Shown: positions 37,688-47,773, numbered from the stretch's first letter. The stretch: DNA of 64,000 nucleotides from Pseudomonas brassicacearum (GCF_000585995.1 NZ_CP007410.1:6441001-6505000), one strand, 5' to 3'. Program-made: numbers and translations. The notes: generated by a model from the letters alone, not told the origin.

Positions 37688-38176
37688 ATGGCTGTTGATA
37701 TTTTCATCAAGATTGGCGACATCAAGGGCGAGTCCATGGACAAGGCCCACAAGGACGAGATCGACGTCCTGAACTGGAGCTGGGGCATGTCCCAGTCCGG
37801 CAACATGCACGTGGGCAGCGGCGGTGGTGCCGGCAAGGTCAACGTCCAGGACCTGTCGCTGACCAAGTTCGTCGACAAGGCTTCGCCGAACCTGATGATG
37901 CACTGCGCCAGCGGCAAGCACATCGACAAGGTCAAGCTGACCGTGCGCAAGGCCGGCGGTGAAAGCCAGGTCGAGTACATGATCATCAACCTGGAAGAAG
38001 TGCTGGTCACTTCCCTGAGCACCGGTGGCTCGGGTGGCGATGATCGCCTGACTGAAAACGTCACCCTGAACTTCGCCAAGGTGCTGGTGGACTACCAGCC
38101 ACAGAAAGCCGACGGCACCAAGGAAGGCGGTCCGGTCAAGTTCGGCTGGAACATCCGTCAGAACGTCAAGGTGTAA
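37688..38176 (+). CDS. hcp: T6SS tube protein Hcp
   Basis: 162 residues, starting MAVDIFIKIGDIKGES and carrying DVLNWSWGMSQSG and the ENVTLNFAKV segment of Hcp1-type proteins. Hexameric rings stack into the inner tube and carry small effectors in their lumen. ATG 37688 has GGGAG eight bases upstream; the longer frame from 37658 lacks a suitable site. It is bounded by a REP pair upstream and a hairpin downstream, consistent with its own, higher expression. Confidence 0.97.
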   Translation: MAVDIFIKIGDIKGESMDKAHKDEIDVLNWSWGMSQSGNMHVGSGGGAGKVNVQDLSLTKFVDKASPNLMMHCASGKHIDKVKLTVRKAGGESQVEYMIINLEEVLVTSLSTGGSGGDDRLTENVTLNFAKVLVDYQPQKADGTKEGGPVKFGWNIRQNVKV

Positions 38177-38183
38177 TCGAACA

Positions 38184-38213
38184 CACCCCCGGTGCCACGC
38201 GCCGGGGGTGTTT
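38184..38213 (+). terminator. Hairpin after hcp (terminator or attenuator)
   Basis: A 9-bp perfect stem, CACCCCCGG (38184-38192) with CCGGGGGTG (38202-38210), followed by only TTT. It could partially stop transcription or protect the 3' end of hcp mRNA. Confidence 0.6.
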
Positions 38214-38257
38214 GGTGCTTGCTCGAATCCAATCTTTTCCCTTTCGGTGTCTGAGTC

Positions 38258-38707
38258 ATGGCCAAGCCTTCGTTTGTCAATTTGTGGAACAGCTATCCGC
38301 CCTACCCGTCCGCCAATCCGGCTTGCGACGGTCCCTATATCAACCAGTGCGCTATTCGTATGAGCATCGCCTTGTGCGGGGAAAAGACCTTTCCGGTCAA
38401 CTCATCGACTTATACGCTGGATCCCAAATGCGCCCATGGACACGCCCGCGGCGCGGAGTCATTGGCCAACTGGCTATGGAAGAAGAACCGCCTCGGCCCG
38501 CCGAAGGTCTACACCACCAGCGTGGCAGACCGCACAACACTGATGGGCAAGACCGGAATCATCTTCTTCAAAGACTGCTACCAGCAAAGTAGCGACACTG
38601 CCGGCCGCCCTACCGGGGACCATATCGACCTGTGGAATCGCGGTTTGACCAAAAGCGGCGACCTGTTCTCGCGTTCAAAAGCCATTTGGTTCTGGGAGCT
38701 TGTGTGA
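38258..38707 (+). CDS. tae4: T6SS peptidoglycan amidase effector, Tae4 family
   Basis: 149-residue toxin of the Tae4 family, papain-like enzymes that cut the D-Glu/mDAP bond of peptidoglycan peptides in a rival's periplasm. The catalytic Cys31 is in PYINQCAIRMSIAL and the His122 in TGDHIDLWNRG; size and both motifs fit the family. No signal peptide, as expected for Hcp-delivered cargo; adjacency to hcp supports that route. Its TGA overlaps the start of the following gene (TGATG), the classic effector-immunity coupling. Confidence 0.9.
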   Translation: MAKPSFVNLWNSYPPYPSANPACDGPYINQCAIRMSIALCGEKTFPVNSSTYTLDPKCAHGHARGAESLANWLWKKNRLGPPKVYTTSVADRTTLMGKTGIIFFKDCYQQSSDTAGRPTGDHIDLWNRGLTKSGDLFSRSKAIWFWELV

Positions 38708-39144
38708 TGCGCAGTCCCTTGTTCTTTTCAGCGCTGACAGCAAGCCTCGTCAGCCTGAGTGCATGCGCCGGACAGGACACAGCCGCCACGGCGGCGCCGA
38801 CCCAGGCGATGTTCGTCGGGCAGCCGGTGAGCCTGACCAACGATCAAGGTCGCTGCACGCTTGTCAAACCTGACCAGAGCCGGCTGCCGCTCGATATGGA
38901 ATGGCCTTGCCAGTTCAGCTTGGGTCCGGACAAGCAATTGCGAGTGGAGATCTTCAACCAGGTTCCGATCTTCGCCGTTGAACGCAGCGAACACATGCCC
39001 GCGCCCAGCCGCGACTGCCTGACCAAACTCCAGGCGGTGCGCCAGATAAAGGGAGCAATGGAAGTCGCGGACGTCAGTCAGTTCGCCGCCTGCGGGCCTG
39101 GCCACTGGGACCAGAAAATGTACGTGGCACCATTCACGTGGTAA
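38707..39144 (+). CDS. Predicted immunity lipoprotein for the Tae4 effector
   Basis: 145 residues with a lipoprotein signal ([10 protein letters not shown], Cys20), which places it in the periplasm where a Tae4 amidase acts. Four further Cys residues (CTLV, PCQF, DCLT, ACGPG) may form disulfides. ATG 38707 overlaps the effector stop by one base; tssE begins within its last bases. I infer immunity from this arrangement and location; the sequence itself does not clearly match the known Tai4 family, so it could be a different immunity type. Confidence 0.75.
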   Translation: MRSPLFFSALTASLVSLSACAGQDTAATAAPTQAMFVGQPVSLTNDQGRCTLVKPDQSRLPLDMEWPCQFSLGPDKQLRVEIFNQVPIFAVERSEHMPAPSRDCLTKLQAVRQIKGAMEVADVSQFAACGPGHWDQKMYVAPFTW

Positions 39145-39650
39145 CCGAAATCGCCGCCCGCGATCGCCTGCAACCGTCCCTGCTGGACCGGTTGACTGAC
39201 GACGATCCGACCAATCCCAAGGAAAGCGCCGACAAACGCGTGCTGTCCCTGACCCAATTGAAAGCCTCGGTGCTGCGTGACCTGGCGTGGCTGCTCAACA
39301 CCACGTCGTTGCTTGGCGCCGATGCCACGTTGCACACCCCGGCGGGCACGTCGGTGGTGAATTTCGGCCTGCCCGCATTGGCCGGCAACAGCGCGTCGAA
39401 CGTCGATGTCTCGGCCCTGGAAACACTGATCCACCAGGCCATCGCCACGTTCGAACCGCGGATCCTGCGCCACACCCTGCGCGTGCGCGCCCGGGCGACA
39501 GCCGAGATGAACCACAACGCCTTGAGTTTCGAAATCGAAGGCGATCTGTGGGCCCAGCCCGTGCCGCTGCGCCTGATGCTGCAAACCGACCTGGACCTGG
39601 AGTCCGGGCATGTGCGCGTGGTCAATGCCGACCAGCGGAGACGCTCATGA
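39138..39650 (+). CDS. tssE: T6SS baseplate protein TssE (gp25-like)
   Basis: 170 residues. N-terminal [14 protein letters not shown] and [22 protein letters not shown], then FGLPALAG and [16 protein letters not shown], are the gp25-like lysozyme-fold family signatures. TssE nucleates the sheath at the baseplate. It starts at GTG 39138, overlapping the upstream gene by seven bases, and its TGA overlaps the tssF ATG. No tagJ lies between hcp and tssE. Confidence 0.95.
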   Translation: MVTEIAARDRLQPSLLDRLTDDDPTNPKESADKRVLSLTQLKASVLRDLAWLLNTTSLLGADATLHTPAGTSVVNFGLPALAGNSASNVDVSALETLIHQAIATFEPRILRHTLRVRARATAEMNHNALSFEIEGDLWAQPVPLRLMLQTDLDLESGHVRVVNADQRRRS

Positions 39651-41506
39651 ACCCGCGCCTGCTGGAGCTGTACAACCAGGAACTGCACCATGTGCGCGAA
39701 AGCGCGGCGGAGTTCGCCAAGGAATACCCCAAGATCGCCAGTCGGCTGTCGTTGTCCGGCATGGACTGCGCCGACCCCTACGTCGAGCGTTTGCTGGAAG
39801 GGTTCGCCTACCTGACGGCGCGAGTGCAGCTCAAGCTCGATGCCGAATACCCGACCTTCACCCACAACCTGCTGGAAATCGCCTACCCCCATTACCTGGC
39901 GCCCACGCCGTCGATGACCGTGGTGCAAATGCAGGCCGATCCCGACGAGGGCTCGTTGAGCAGCGGTTTCCCGCTGCCCCGGGACACGATCCTGCGGGCC
40001 GCCCTCGGGCGGGAAAGCCAGACCTGTTGCGAGTACCGCACCGCCCACGAGGTGACGTTGTGGCCGTTGCAGGTCAGCCAGGCCGAGTACTTTGGCAACC
40101 CCTCCGCCGTGCTCGGACGCCTGGCCGCCAGTGAGCCCAAGGCCAAGGCCGGCCTGCGCCTGACCCTGCGCACCGGTGCCGAACTGCCGTTCAGCAGCCT
40201 GGCCCTGGACAATCTGCCGCTGTACCTCAGCGGTGCCGACGAGCAGCCCTTCCGCCTCTACGAACAACTGCTGAGCAACGCTTGCGCGGTGTTCGCCCGC
40301 CAACCCGGCGGCAATTGGGTGGAACGCCTGCCACAAGACGCACTGCGCTCGCGCGGCTTCGATGATGCCGACGCCGCGCTGCCGGTGGTGCCGCGGGCCT
40401 TCCAGGGCTATCGCCTGTTGCAGGAATACTTCGCCCTGCCCCACCGTTTCCTGTTTGTCGACTTCACTCAACTGAGCCGGGCGGTCAAGCGCTGCGCTGG
40501 CCAGGAGCTGGAGCTGATCGTGCTGTTCGACCGTCACGACCCGAGCCTGGAAGGCAGTGTCGGTGCCGCGCAATTCCTGCCGTTCTGCACCCCGGCCATC
40601 AACCTGTTTCCCAAGCGCCTGGATCGTATTCATTTGTCGGAACGGGTCAACGAACACCATGTGATCGCCGACCGCACCCGGCCGATGGATTTCGAAGTGC
40701 ATTCGCTGACCGGCCTCACCGGCCATGGCACCGGGCCCGAGCAACCCTTCCTGCCGTTCTATGCCGTGCGCGATCCCTCCCGCTACGGGCGCGACCTGGC
40801 CTACTACACCGTACGGCGTGAGCCGCGGGTATTGTCCAGCGACCAGCGCCGTAACGGCCCGCGCTCGACCTACATCGGCAGCGAAACCTTCGTCAGCCTG
40901 GTGGACAGCCAGCAGGCGCCCTATCGCCATGACCTGCGCCAACTGGGCGTGACGGCGTTGTGCACCAACCGCGACCTGCCGCTGTTCATGAGCGTGGGCA
41001 ACGGCAAGACCGACTTCACCCTGGCCGACAGTGCCCCGGTTGGCGCGGTGCGCTGCGTGGCCGGGCCGAGTCGGCCACGGGCCAGCCATGCCCACGACGC
41101 CAAGGCCTGGCGCCTGATCAGCCAGCTCTCGCTGAATTACTTGTCCCTCAGCGAGCAAGGCCAGGGCGCCGCCGCCCTGCGTGAACTGCTGCGCCTGTAT
41201 GGCGACAGCAACGACGCGGCGCTGCAATTGCAGATCGAAGGCCTGCGGGAAGTCAGCAGCAAAGCCTGCACCCGGCGCTTGCCGATGCCCGGCCCGATCG
41301 TGTTTGGCCGGGGCCTGGAAATCACCCTGGAATTCGATGAAAACGCGTTTCGCGGCACCGGCGTGTTCCTGCTCGGTGCGGTGTTCGAGCGCTTCCTGGC
41401 ACGCTACGTGTCAATCAACAGTTTTACCGAGACGGTGATCCGTACCACCGAACGCGGCGAGATCATGCGATGGAAAGCCAAGCCCGGACGTCGTCCGACC
41501 CTGTGA
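39647..41506 (+). CDS. tssF: T6SS baseplate protein TssF
   Basis: 619 residues, starting [20 protein letters not shown] and continuing with [13 protein letters not shown] and [14 protein letters not shown], the defining TssF/VasA N-terminus. It forms the baseplate wedge with TssG and TssK. ATG 39647 overlaps the tssE stop (ATGA); a longer upstream frame lies within tssE. Its 3' end overlaps tssG by 37 bases. Confidence 0.96.
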   Translation: MNPRLLELYNQELHHVRESAAEFAKEYPKIASRLSLSGMDCADPYVERLLEGFAYLTARVQLKLDAEYPTFTHNLLEIAYPHYLAPTPSMTVVQMQADPDEGSLSSGFPLPRDTILRAALGRESQTCCEYRTAHEVTLWPLQVSQAEYFGNPSAVLGRLAASEPKAKAGLRLTLRTGAELPFSSLALDNLPLYLSGADEQPFRLYEQLLSNACAVFARQPGGNWVERLPQDALRSRGFDDADAALPVVPRAFQGYRLLQEYFALPHRFLFVDFTQLSRAVKRCAGQELELIVLFDRHDPSLEGSVGAAQFLPFCTPAINLFPKRLDRIHLSERVNEHHVIADRTRPMDFEVHSLTGLTGHGTGPEQPFLPFYAVRDPSRYGRDLAYYTVRREPRVLSSDQRRNGPRSTYIGSETFVSLVDSQQAPYRHDLRQLGVTALCTNRDLPLFMSVGNGKTDFTLADSAPVGAVRCVAGPSRPRASHAHDAKAWRLISQLSLNYLSLSEQGQGAAALRELLRLYGDSNDAALQLQIEGLREVSSKACTRRLPMPGPIVFGRGLEITLEFDENAFRGTGVFLLGAVFERFLARYVSINSFTETVIRTTERGEIMRWKAKPGRRPTL

Positions 41507-42519
41507 GTACCCTGGACGCGATGCACCAGGAGCCCTGGGAATACGACTTCTTCCAGGCGCTGCGGCGCATCGAGTGCGAATCCCCCGGGCTGCCGCGCCT
41601 GGGCCATTCCCTGCGCCTGGCCGATGACCCGCTGCGCCTCGGACAACAGGCCGATTGCACCTTCGCTCCGGCGACCCTGGCCTCGGTGCAACCGGGCATC
41701 GACGGTGCACCGGCACGCCTGGAGCAGTTCTTCTTCGGCCTCGGCGGCCCCAACGGCCCGATGCCGCTGCACATCACCGAATACGTACGTGAACGCCAGC
41801 GCAACAACGGCGACAGCACCAGCAAACGCTTTCTCGATGTGTTTCACCACCGCTTGCTCAGCCTGTTTTATCGGGCCTGGGCCGAAGCGCGGCCGACGAT
41901 CAGCCATGACCGCCCGGACGATGACTACTGGTCGGCGCGCCTGGCCGCCCTCAGCGGCCGGGGCATGCCGAGCCTGCTCAAACAGGGGCTGATCCCCGAC
42001 ACGGCGAAACTGCACTACAGCGGCCACCTGGCAGCACAAACCCGCTACCCGGACGGTTTGAAGGCGATTCTCGGCGAGTACTTCGGCCTGCCGGTGGAGA
42101 TCGAAGAATACGTCGGCCAATGGCTGGAACTGCCGGAACGCAGCCGCGTCGGTGTCAACGCCCGGCTGGGCGTGGACTTCTGCCTGGGCCGCTATGTGTG
42201 GGATCGCCAGCACAAATTCCGCATTCGCCTGGGGCCGCTCAAGCTCGTCGACTACATGGGCATGTTGCCCGGCAGCCAACCGTTCAATGAGCTGGTGGCC
42301 TGGGTCGCCGAATACCTGGGTCATGAACTGGACTGGGACCTGAACCTGGTCCTGGAGCAGCCCGAAGTCCCGGCGCTACAACTCAACGGTCGTTTCCGCC
42401 TGGGGTTCAATACCTGGCTGGGGCGCCCAGAAACCGATGCCAACGATCTAATACTGGCCCGGCATTACGCCGAACAGGCCAACACCTCACAGACCTCAAG
42501 GAGCCATGAGCATGGGTGA
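41470..42519 (+). CDS. tssG: T6SS baseplate protein TssG
   Basis: 349 residues. The TssG/VasB signature starts at EPWEYDFFQALRRIEC and continues FGLGGPNGPMPLHITEYV and GRLRLGFNTWLG-like at the end (FRLGFNTWLGRP). Baseplate wedge partner of TssF. ATG 41470 lies inside tssF; an internal ATG at 41521 (MHQEPWEYDF) is a possible alternative start that would remove most of the overlap. Confidence 0.94.
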   Translation: MESQARTSSDPVSTLDAMHQEPWEYDFFQALRRIECESPGLPRLGHSLRLADDPLRLGQQADCTFAPATLASVQPGIDGAPARLEQFFFGLGGPNGPMPLHITEYVRERQRNNGDSTSKRFLDVFHHRLLSLFYRAWAEARPTISHDRPDDDYWSARLAALSGRGMPSLLKQGLIPDTAKLHYSGHLAAQTRYPDGLKAILGEYFGLPVEIEEYVGQWLELPERSRVGVNARLGVDFCLGRYVWDRQHKFRIRLGPLKLVDYMGMLPGSQPFNELVAWVAEYLGHELDWDLNLVLEQPEVPALQLNGRFRLGFNTWLGRPETDANDLILARHYAEQANTSQTSRSHEHG

Positions 42520-45202
42520 AATCAGTCGCGCCGCGTTGTTCGGCAAACTCAACAGCGTGGCCTACAAAGCCATCGAAGCCGCCACCGTGTTCTGCAAGCT
42601 GCGGGGTAACCCCTATGTGGAACTGGCCCACTGGTTTCATCAGTTGCTGCAACTGCAGGACTCGGACCTGCACCGCATCATCCGCCAGTTCAACATTGAG
42701 CCGGCGCGCCTGGCCCGCGACCTGACTGAAGCCCTGGACCGCCTGCCACGGGGTTCGACGTCGATCACTGACCTGTCTTCCCACGTCGAAGAAGCGGTGG
42801 AACGCGGCTGGGTCTACGGCAGCCTGATGTTCGGCGAAAGCCAGGTGCGCACCGGTTACCTGGTACTGGGCATTCTCAAGACCCCGAGCCTGCGCCACGC
42901 CTTGCTGGGCCTGTCGTCGGAGTTCGACAAGGTCAAGGTCGAAGCCCTGAGCGAGCGCTTTGACGAATACGTCGGCGATTCGCCGGAAAACGCCCTGACC
43001 GCCAGCGACGGTTTCAATGCCGGCGCCGTGCCGGGCGAAGCCAGCGGCGCCATGGCCCCCAGCGCCATGGGCAAGCAGGAAGCCCTCAAGCGCTTTACCG
43101 TCGACCTCACCGAGCAGGCCCGCAGTGGCAAGCTCGACCCGATCGTCGGCCGTGACGAAGAGATCCGCCAACTGGTGGACATCCTCATGCGCCGCCGGCA
43201 GAACAACCCGATCCTCACCGGTGAAGCCGGCGTGGGCAAGACCGCCGTGGTCGAAGGCTTTGCCCTGCGCATCGTCGCCGGCGACGTGCCGCCGGCCCTC
43301 AAGGACGTGGAACTGCGCAGCCTCGACGTGGGCCTGTTGCAGGCCGGCGCGAGCATGAAGGGCGAATTCGAACAGCGCCTGCGCCAGGTCATCGAAGACG
43401 TCCAGGCCTCGCCCAAGCCGATCATCCTGTTCATCGACGAAGCCCACACCCTGGTGGGTGCCGGTGGCGCCGCCGGCACGGGTGACGCGGCCAACCTGCT
43501 CAAACCGGCCCTGGCCCGCGGCACCTTGCGCACCGTGGCCGCCACGACCTGGGCCGAGTACAAGAAGCACATCGAAAAAGACCCGGCCCTGACCCGTCGT
43601 TTCCAAGTGGTGCAAGTGGCCGAGCCGTCGGAAGACAAGGCGCTGCTGATGATGCGCGGCGTGGCCTCGACCATGGAAAAACACCACCAGGTGCAGATCC
43701 TCGACGAAGCCCTGGAAGCCTCGGTCAAGCTGTCCCACCGCTACATCCCCGCGCGCCAGTTGCCGGACAAATCCGTGAGCCTGCTGGACACCGCCTGCGC
43801 CCGCGTCGCCATCAGCCTGCACGCCGTGCCGGCCGAAGTGGACGACAGCCGTCGGCGCATCGAAGCGCTGGAAACCGAGCTGCAAATCATCGCCCGTGAG
43901 CATGCCATCGGCATCGCCATCGGCACTCGCCAGACCCAGAGCGAGACCCTGCTGAGCGCCGAGCGCGAGCGTTTGGCCGAGCTGGAAGGCCGTTGGGCCG
44001 AAGAGAAAACCCTGGTGGACGAACTGCTCGCCACCCGCGCCACCTTGCGCGAGCGCGTCGGCGTGGTAGACAGCGAAGACGCCAGCGAAGCGTGCGACAA
44101 CGAAAGCCACGCCCTGCGCGAGAAACTGGTGGACCTGCAACAGCGCCTGACGGCCCTGCAAGGCGAAACCCCGCTGATCCTGCCGACCGTGGATTACCAG
44201 GCCGTGGCCTCGGTGGTCGCCGACTGGACCGGTATCCCGGTGGGCCGCATGGCCCGCAACGAACTGGAAACCGTGCTCAACCTCGACCAGCACCTGAAAA
44301 AACGCATCATCGGCCAGGACCATGCCCTGCAAATGATCGCCAAGCGGATCCAGACCTCCCGCGCCGGCCTCGACAACCCGAGCAAGCCGATTGGTGTGTT
44401 CATGCTCGCCGGCACCTCCGGCGTGGGCAAGACCGAAACTGCCCTGGCCCTGGCCGAAGCCATGTACGGCGGCGAGCAGAACGTCATCACCATCAACATG
44501 AGCGAGTTCCAGGAAGCCCACACCGTGTCCACCCTCAAGGGTGCGCCACCGGGTTACATCGGCTATGGCGAAGGCGGCGTGTTGACCGAAGCCGTGCGGC
44601 GCAAACCGTACAGCGTGGTGCTGCTGGACGAGGTGGAAAAAGCCCACCCGGACGTGCATGAAATCTTCTTCCAAGTGTTCGACAAGGGCGTGATGGAGGA
44701 CGGCGAAGGCCGGGTAATCGACTTCAAGAACACCTTGATCCTGCTGACCACCAACGCTGGCACCGAGCTGATTGCCCAGGTCTGCAAAGACCCGCAGAAC
44801 GTGCCGGAGCCGGAAGAAATCGCCAAGGCCCTGCGCCAGCCGCTGCTGGAAATTTTCCCACCGGCCCTGCTGGGTCGCCTGGTGACGATTCCGTACTATC
44901 CGCTCAGCGACGAGATGCTCAAGGCCATCACCCGCCTGCAACTCAACCGCATCAAGAAACGCGTGGAGAGCACCCACAAAGTGGCGTTCGACTACGACGA
45001 CGCGGTGATCGACCTGATCGTCTCGCGCTGCACCGAAACCGAAAGTGGCGGGCGCATGATCGACACCATCCTGACCAACAGCCTGCTGCCGGACATGAGC
45101 CGCGAGTTCCTGACCCGCATGCTCGAAGGCAAGGCACTGGCGGGCGTGCGGATCAGCGCCGTGGATAACGAATTGCAGTACGATTTCAGCGACGCGGCCT
45201 GA
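42512..45202 (+). CDS. clpV: T6SS sheath-recycling AAA+ ATPase ClpV
   Basis: 896 residues. Clp N-domain (about 10-150), AAA module 1 with Walker A GEAGVGKTAVVEG, a coiled-coil M-domain (about 410-530), and AAA module 2 with GTSGVGKTETALAL and the Clp C-terminal domain. It threads contracted TssC out of the sheath for reuse. An AAGGAG lies eight bases from ATG 42512 and only two from the in-frame ATG 42506, so I prefer 42512 (MGEISRAALFGKL). It overlaps the tssG end. Confidence 0.95.
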   Translation: MGEISRAALFGKLNSVAYKAIEAATVFCKLRGNPYVELAHWFHQLLQLQDSDLHRIIRQFNIEPARLARDLTEALDRLPRGSTSITDLSSHVEEAVERGWVYGSLMFGESQVRTGYLVLGILKTPSLRHALLGLSSEFDKVKVEALSERFDEYVGDSPENALTASDGFNAGAVPGEASGAMAPSAMGKQEALKRFTVDLTEQARSGKLDPIVGRDEEIRQLVDILMRRRQNNPILTGEAGVGKTAVVEGFALRIVAGDVPPALKDVELRSLDVGLLQAGASMKGEFEQRLRQVIEDVQASPKPIILFIDEAHTLVGAGGAAGTGDAANLLKPALARGTLRTVAATTWAEYKKHIEKDPALTRRFQVVQVAEPSEDKALLMMRGVASTMEKHHQVQILDEALEASVKLSHRYIPARQLPDKSVSLLDTACARVAISLHAVPAEVDDSRRRIEALETELQIIAREHAIGIAIGTRQTQSETLLSAERERLAELEGRWAEEKTLVDELLATRATLRERVGVVDSEDASEACDNESHALREKLVDLQQRLTALQGETPLILPTVDYQAVASVVADWTGIPVGRMARNELETVLNLDQHLKKRIIGQDHALQMIAKRIQTSRAGLDNPSKPIGVFMLAGTSGVGKTETALALAEAMYGGEQNVITINMSEFQEAHTVSTLKGAPPGYIGYGEGGVLTEAVRRKPYSVVLLDEVEKAHPDVHEIFFQVFDKGVMEDGEGRVIDFKNTLILLTTNAGTELIAQVCKDPQNVPEPEEIAKALRQPLLEIFPPALLGRLVTIPYYPLSDEMLKAITRLQLNRIKKRVESTHKVAFDYDDAVIDLIVSRCTETESGGRMIDTILTNSLLPDMSREFLTRMLEGKALAGVRISAVDNELQYDFSDAA

Positions 45203-45210
45203 TCTGACAG

Positions 45211-45328
45211 GAACCGGATCAAATGTGGGAGCGGGCTTGCTCGCGAAGGCAATCTGTCAGTGACATTGATGTTGGCTGACACACCGCTTTCGCGAGCAAG
45301 CCCGCTCCCACAGTGGATCCGGTTTCTT
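45211..45328. repeat. REP pair with extended flanking inverted repeat
   Basis: GTGGGAGCGGGCTTGCTCGC and its inverse GCGAGCAAGCCCGCTCCCAC are flanked by GAACCGGATC (from 45211) and GATCCGGTTTC (to 45327), so the whole block can fold into one long hairpin ending in TTTCTTC. It probably limits transcription from clpV into vgrG. Confidence 0.8.
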
Positions 45329-45370
45329 CAGGGAATCAGCGGCGCAGCCATTACAACGATGAGATAACTG

Positions 45371-47308
45371 ATGTTATTCAACCAAGCCTCACGCCTGGCC
45401 AAGATCACCAGCCCCCTGGGCCCCGAGGTGCTGTTGCTCAAAGACATGGGTGGCGGCGAAGAGCTGGGGCGGCTGTTCAACTATGAGCTGCAGCTGCATT
45501 CGCTGGACAACGCCATCGACCTCAACCAACTGCTCGGCAAACCCATGTGCGTGAGCGTGCAATTGGACGGCGGTGGCGAGCGCTACTTCCATGGCATCGT
45601 GGCCCGCTGCAGCCAGAACGTCGACCAGGGCCAGTTCGCCAGTTACCAGGCCACGTTGCGCCCATGGTTCTGGCTGCTGACCCGCACTTCCGACTGCCGG
45701 ATTTTCCAGAACCTGACCATCCCGCAGATCATCAAGCAGGTGTTCCGCGACCTGGGCTTTTCCGATTTCGAAGACGCCTTGAGCCGCTCCTACCGCGAGT
45801 GGGAGTACTGCGTGCAGTATCGCGAAACCAGCTTCGATTTCGTCAGCCGGCTGATGGAACAGGAAGGCATCTACTACTTCTTCCGTCACGAGCAGGGTCG
45901 TCATGTGCTGGTGCTGGCCGACGCCTACGGCGCCCACACCACGGCGCCCGGCTACGACTCGGTGCCCTACTACCCGAAGAATGAGCAGCAGCGCGAACGT
46001 GATCACATTCACGACTGGCACCTGGCCCAGGAAGTCCAGCCGGGTTCGCTGGAGCTTAACGACTACGACTTCCAGCGCCCCAGCGCACGCATCGATGTGC
46101 GCTCGGCCATGCCTCGCCCACACGCCGCTGGCGACTATCCGTTGTATGACTACCCTGGCACCTACGTGCAGAGCCAAGACGGCGAACACTACGCCCGCAC
46201 CCGCATCGAAGCCTTGCAGACCCAGCACGAGCAGGTCGAGCTGGCCGGCAACGCCCGGGGCCTCGGTTCGGGGCATCTGTTCAGCCTCACCGGCTTCAGC
46301 CGCCAGGACCAGAATCGCGAATACCTGATCGTCGGGGCGCGCTATTACATTTCCCAGGAAAGCGGCGAAACCAGCGGCGGCGCGCCGTCGGCCCAGTTCG
46401 AAAGCAGCCTGACCTGCATCGACGCCCAGCAAAGCTATCGCCCGTTGCCCATCACCCACCGCCCCATCGTCAAAGGCCCGCAGACTGCGCTGGTGGTCGG
46501 CCCGAAAGGCGAGGAAATCTGGACCGATCAGTTCGGCCGGGTGAAGGTGCATTTCTATTGGGACCGTCACGACCAGTCCAACGAAAACAGCTCGTGCTGG
46601 ATTCGCGTGTCCCAGGCTTGGGCCGGGAAAAACTGGGGCTCGATGCAGATCCCGCGCATTGGCCAGGAAGTGATCGTGAGCTTCCTCGAAGGCGACCCGG
46701 ACCGGCCGATCGTCACCGGTCGCGTCTACAACGCCGAGCAGACCGTGCCCTACGACTTGCCCGCCAACGCGACCCAGAGCGGCATGAAGAGCCGTTCGAG
46801 CAAGGGCGGCACGCCGGCGAATTTCAACGAAATCCGCATGGAAGACAAAAAGGGTGCCGAGCAGCTGTACATCCACGCCGAGCGCAACCAGGACATCGTG
46901 GTCGAGGTGGATGAGAGCCATTCGGTGGGCCACGACCGTAACAAGAGCATTGGCCACAACGAGACGGTGACCATCGGCAACAACCGCCTGCGCATCGTCA
47001 AGCAGGAGGACATCCTGTCGGTGGGCCAGCGCAAGACCGACAGCATCAGCCAGAGCTACGTCATTGAAGTGGGCGAGAACCTGCGCCTGGTGTGCGGCGA
47101 AAGCATCCTGGAGCTCAACGCCAGCGGCCAGATCAACCTGAGCGGCGTGCAAATCAGCTTCTATGCCAGCGGCGACGCCGAGTTCAACACGGGCGGCGTG
47201 CTGCACTTGAACAACGGCGGCGGCCCCGGTGCCACGCCGGACGGCCAAGGCGTCAAGGGCAGCATCGACGCCAACATCAACGCCGCGTTCCCGACGCCCA
47301 AGGGCTAA
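45371..47308 (+). CDS. vgrG: T6SS spike protein VgrG
   Basis: 645 residues, the size of P. aeruginosa VgrG1-type spikes. gp27-like base (about 5-380, LNQLLGKPMCVSVQL, FRDLGFSDFE), then the gp5 OB-fold with the family signature GEEIWTDQFGRVKVHFYWDRHDQ in pieces, and a beta-helical needle with short repeats (HSVGHDRNKSIGHNETVTIG). The C-terminal tail is short, with no enzymatic extension, so it carries cargo through the adjacent PAAR-Rhs protein. Confidence 0.95.
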   Translation: MLFNQASRLAKITSPLGPEVLLLKDMGGGEELGRLFNYELQLHSLDNAIDLNQLLGKPMCVSVQLDGGGERYFHGIVARCSQNVDQGQFASYQATLRPWFWLLTRTSDCRIFQNLTIPQIIKQVFRDLGFSDFEDALSRSYREWEYCVQYRETSFDFVSRLMEQEGIYYFFRHEQGRHVLVLADAYGAHTTAPGYDSVPYYPKNEQQRERDHIHDWHLAQEVQPGSLELNDYDFQRPSARIDVRSAMPRPHAAGDYPLYDYPGTYVQSQDGEHYARTRIEALQTQHEQVELAGNARGLGSGHLFSLTGFSRQDQNREYLIVGARYYISQESGETSGGAPSAQFESSLTCIDAQQSYRPLPITHRPIVKGPQTALVVGPKGEEIWTDQFGRVKVHFYWDRHDQSNENSSCWIRVSQAWAGKNWGSMQIPRIGQEVIVSFLEGDPDRPIVTGRVYNAEQTVPYDLPANATQSGMKSRSSKGGTPANFNEIRMEDKKGAEQLYIHAERNQDIVVEVDESHSVGHDRNKSIGHNETVTIGNNRLRIVKQEDILSVGQRKTDSISQSYVIEVGENLRLVCGESILELNASGQINLSGVQISFYASGDAEFNTGGVLHLNNGGGPGATPDGQGVKGSIDANINAAFPTPKG

Positions 47309-47326
47309 CCTCGAGATTTATGCGCC

Positions 47327-47761
47327 ATGACTTACCGCCTCAATGAATTCCAGTTCCAGCTGCCAGAAAGCGAATTGCTCGACGCGACGATCAACATCCT
47401 CAAGTTCCCCGAACTGGGCACTTCGCTGATCGTCAGCCGCAGCTTGCTGGCCGAGGGCGAAACCCTGCAAAGCAACCTCGACGACCAGCTCAAGCGCCTG
47501 GAAAAACAGGTCCAGGACTTGCGCTGCCAACCGGGCGCTACCGTGCACGTGGGCGCCCACCAGGAAGTCGAAGCCATCGAGCTGCGCAGCCAGTTCAACA
47601 AGGGTAACGAAAAGGTCTTCCAGTTCCAGTTGGCCCTGGTGTTGCCAGGCACCCGCAAGATGCTCGCCCTGAGCTACGTGAAAGCGGAAAAACTCGGTGA
47701 CGCCGAGGCTGCGCATTGGGCGACGATCAAGGGCTCGCTGTCGTTCGACGCTCCGGCTTGA
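47327..47761 (+). CDS. EagR-type T6SS effector chaperone (DcrB/DUF1795 family)
   Basis: 144 residues starting MTYRLNEFQFQLPESELLDATINIL, a pattern typical of the DUF1795/DcrB family. Eag chaperones shield the N-terminal transmembrane helices of PAAR-Rhs effectors and help load them onto VgrG. It lies between vgrG and the rhs gene, whose product has such helices, so the pairing is well supported. Confidence 0.9.
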   Translation: MTYRLNEFQFQLPESELLDATINILKFPELGTSLIVSRSLLAEGETLQSNLDDQLKRLEKQVQDLRCQPGATVHVGAHQEVEAIELRSQFNKGNEKVFQFQLALVLPGTRKMLALSYVKAEKLGDAEAAHWATIKGSLSFDAPA

Positions 47762-47773
47762 TGAGTAACCTAC

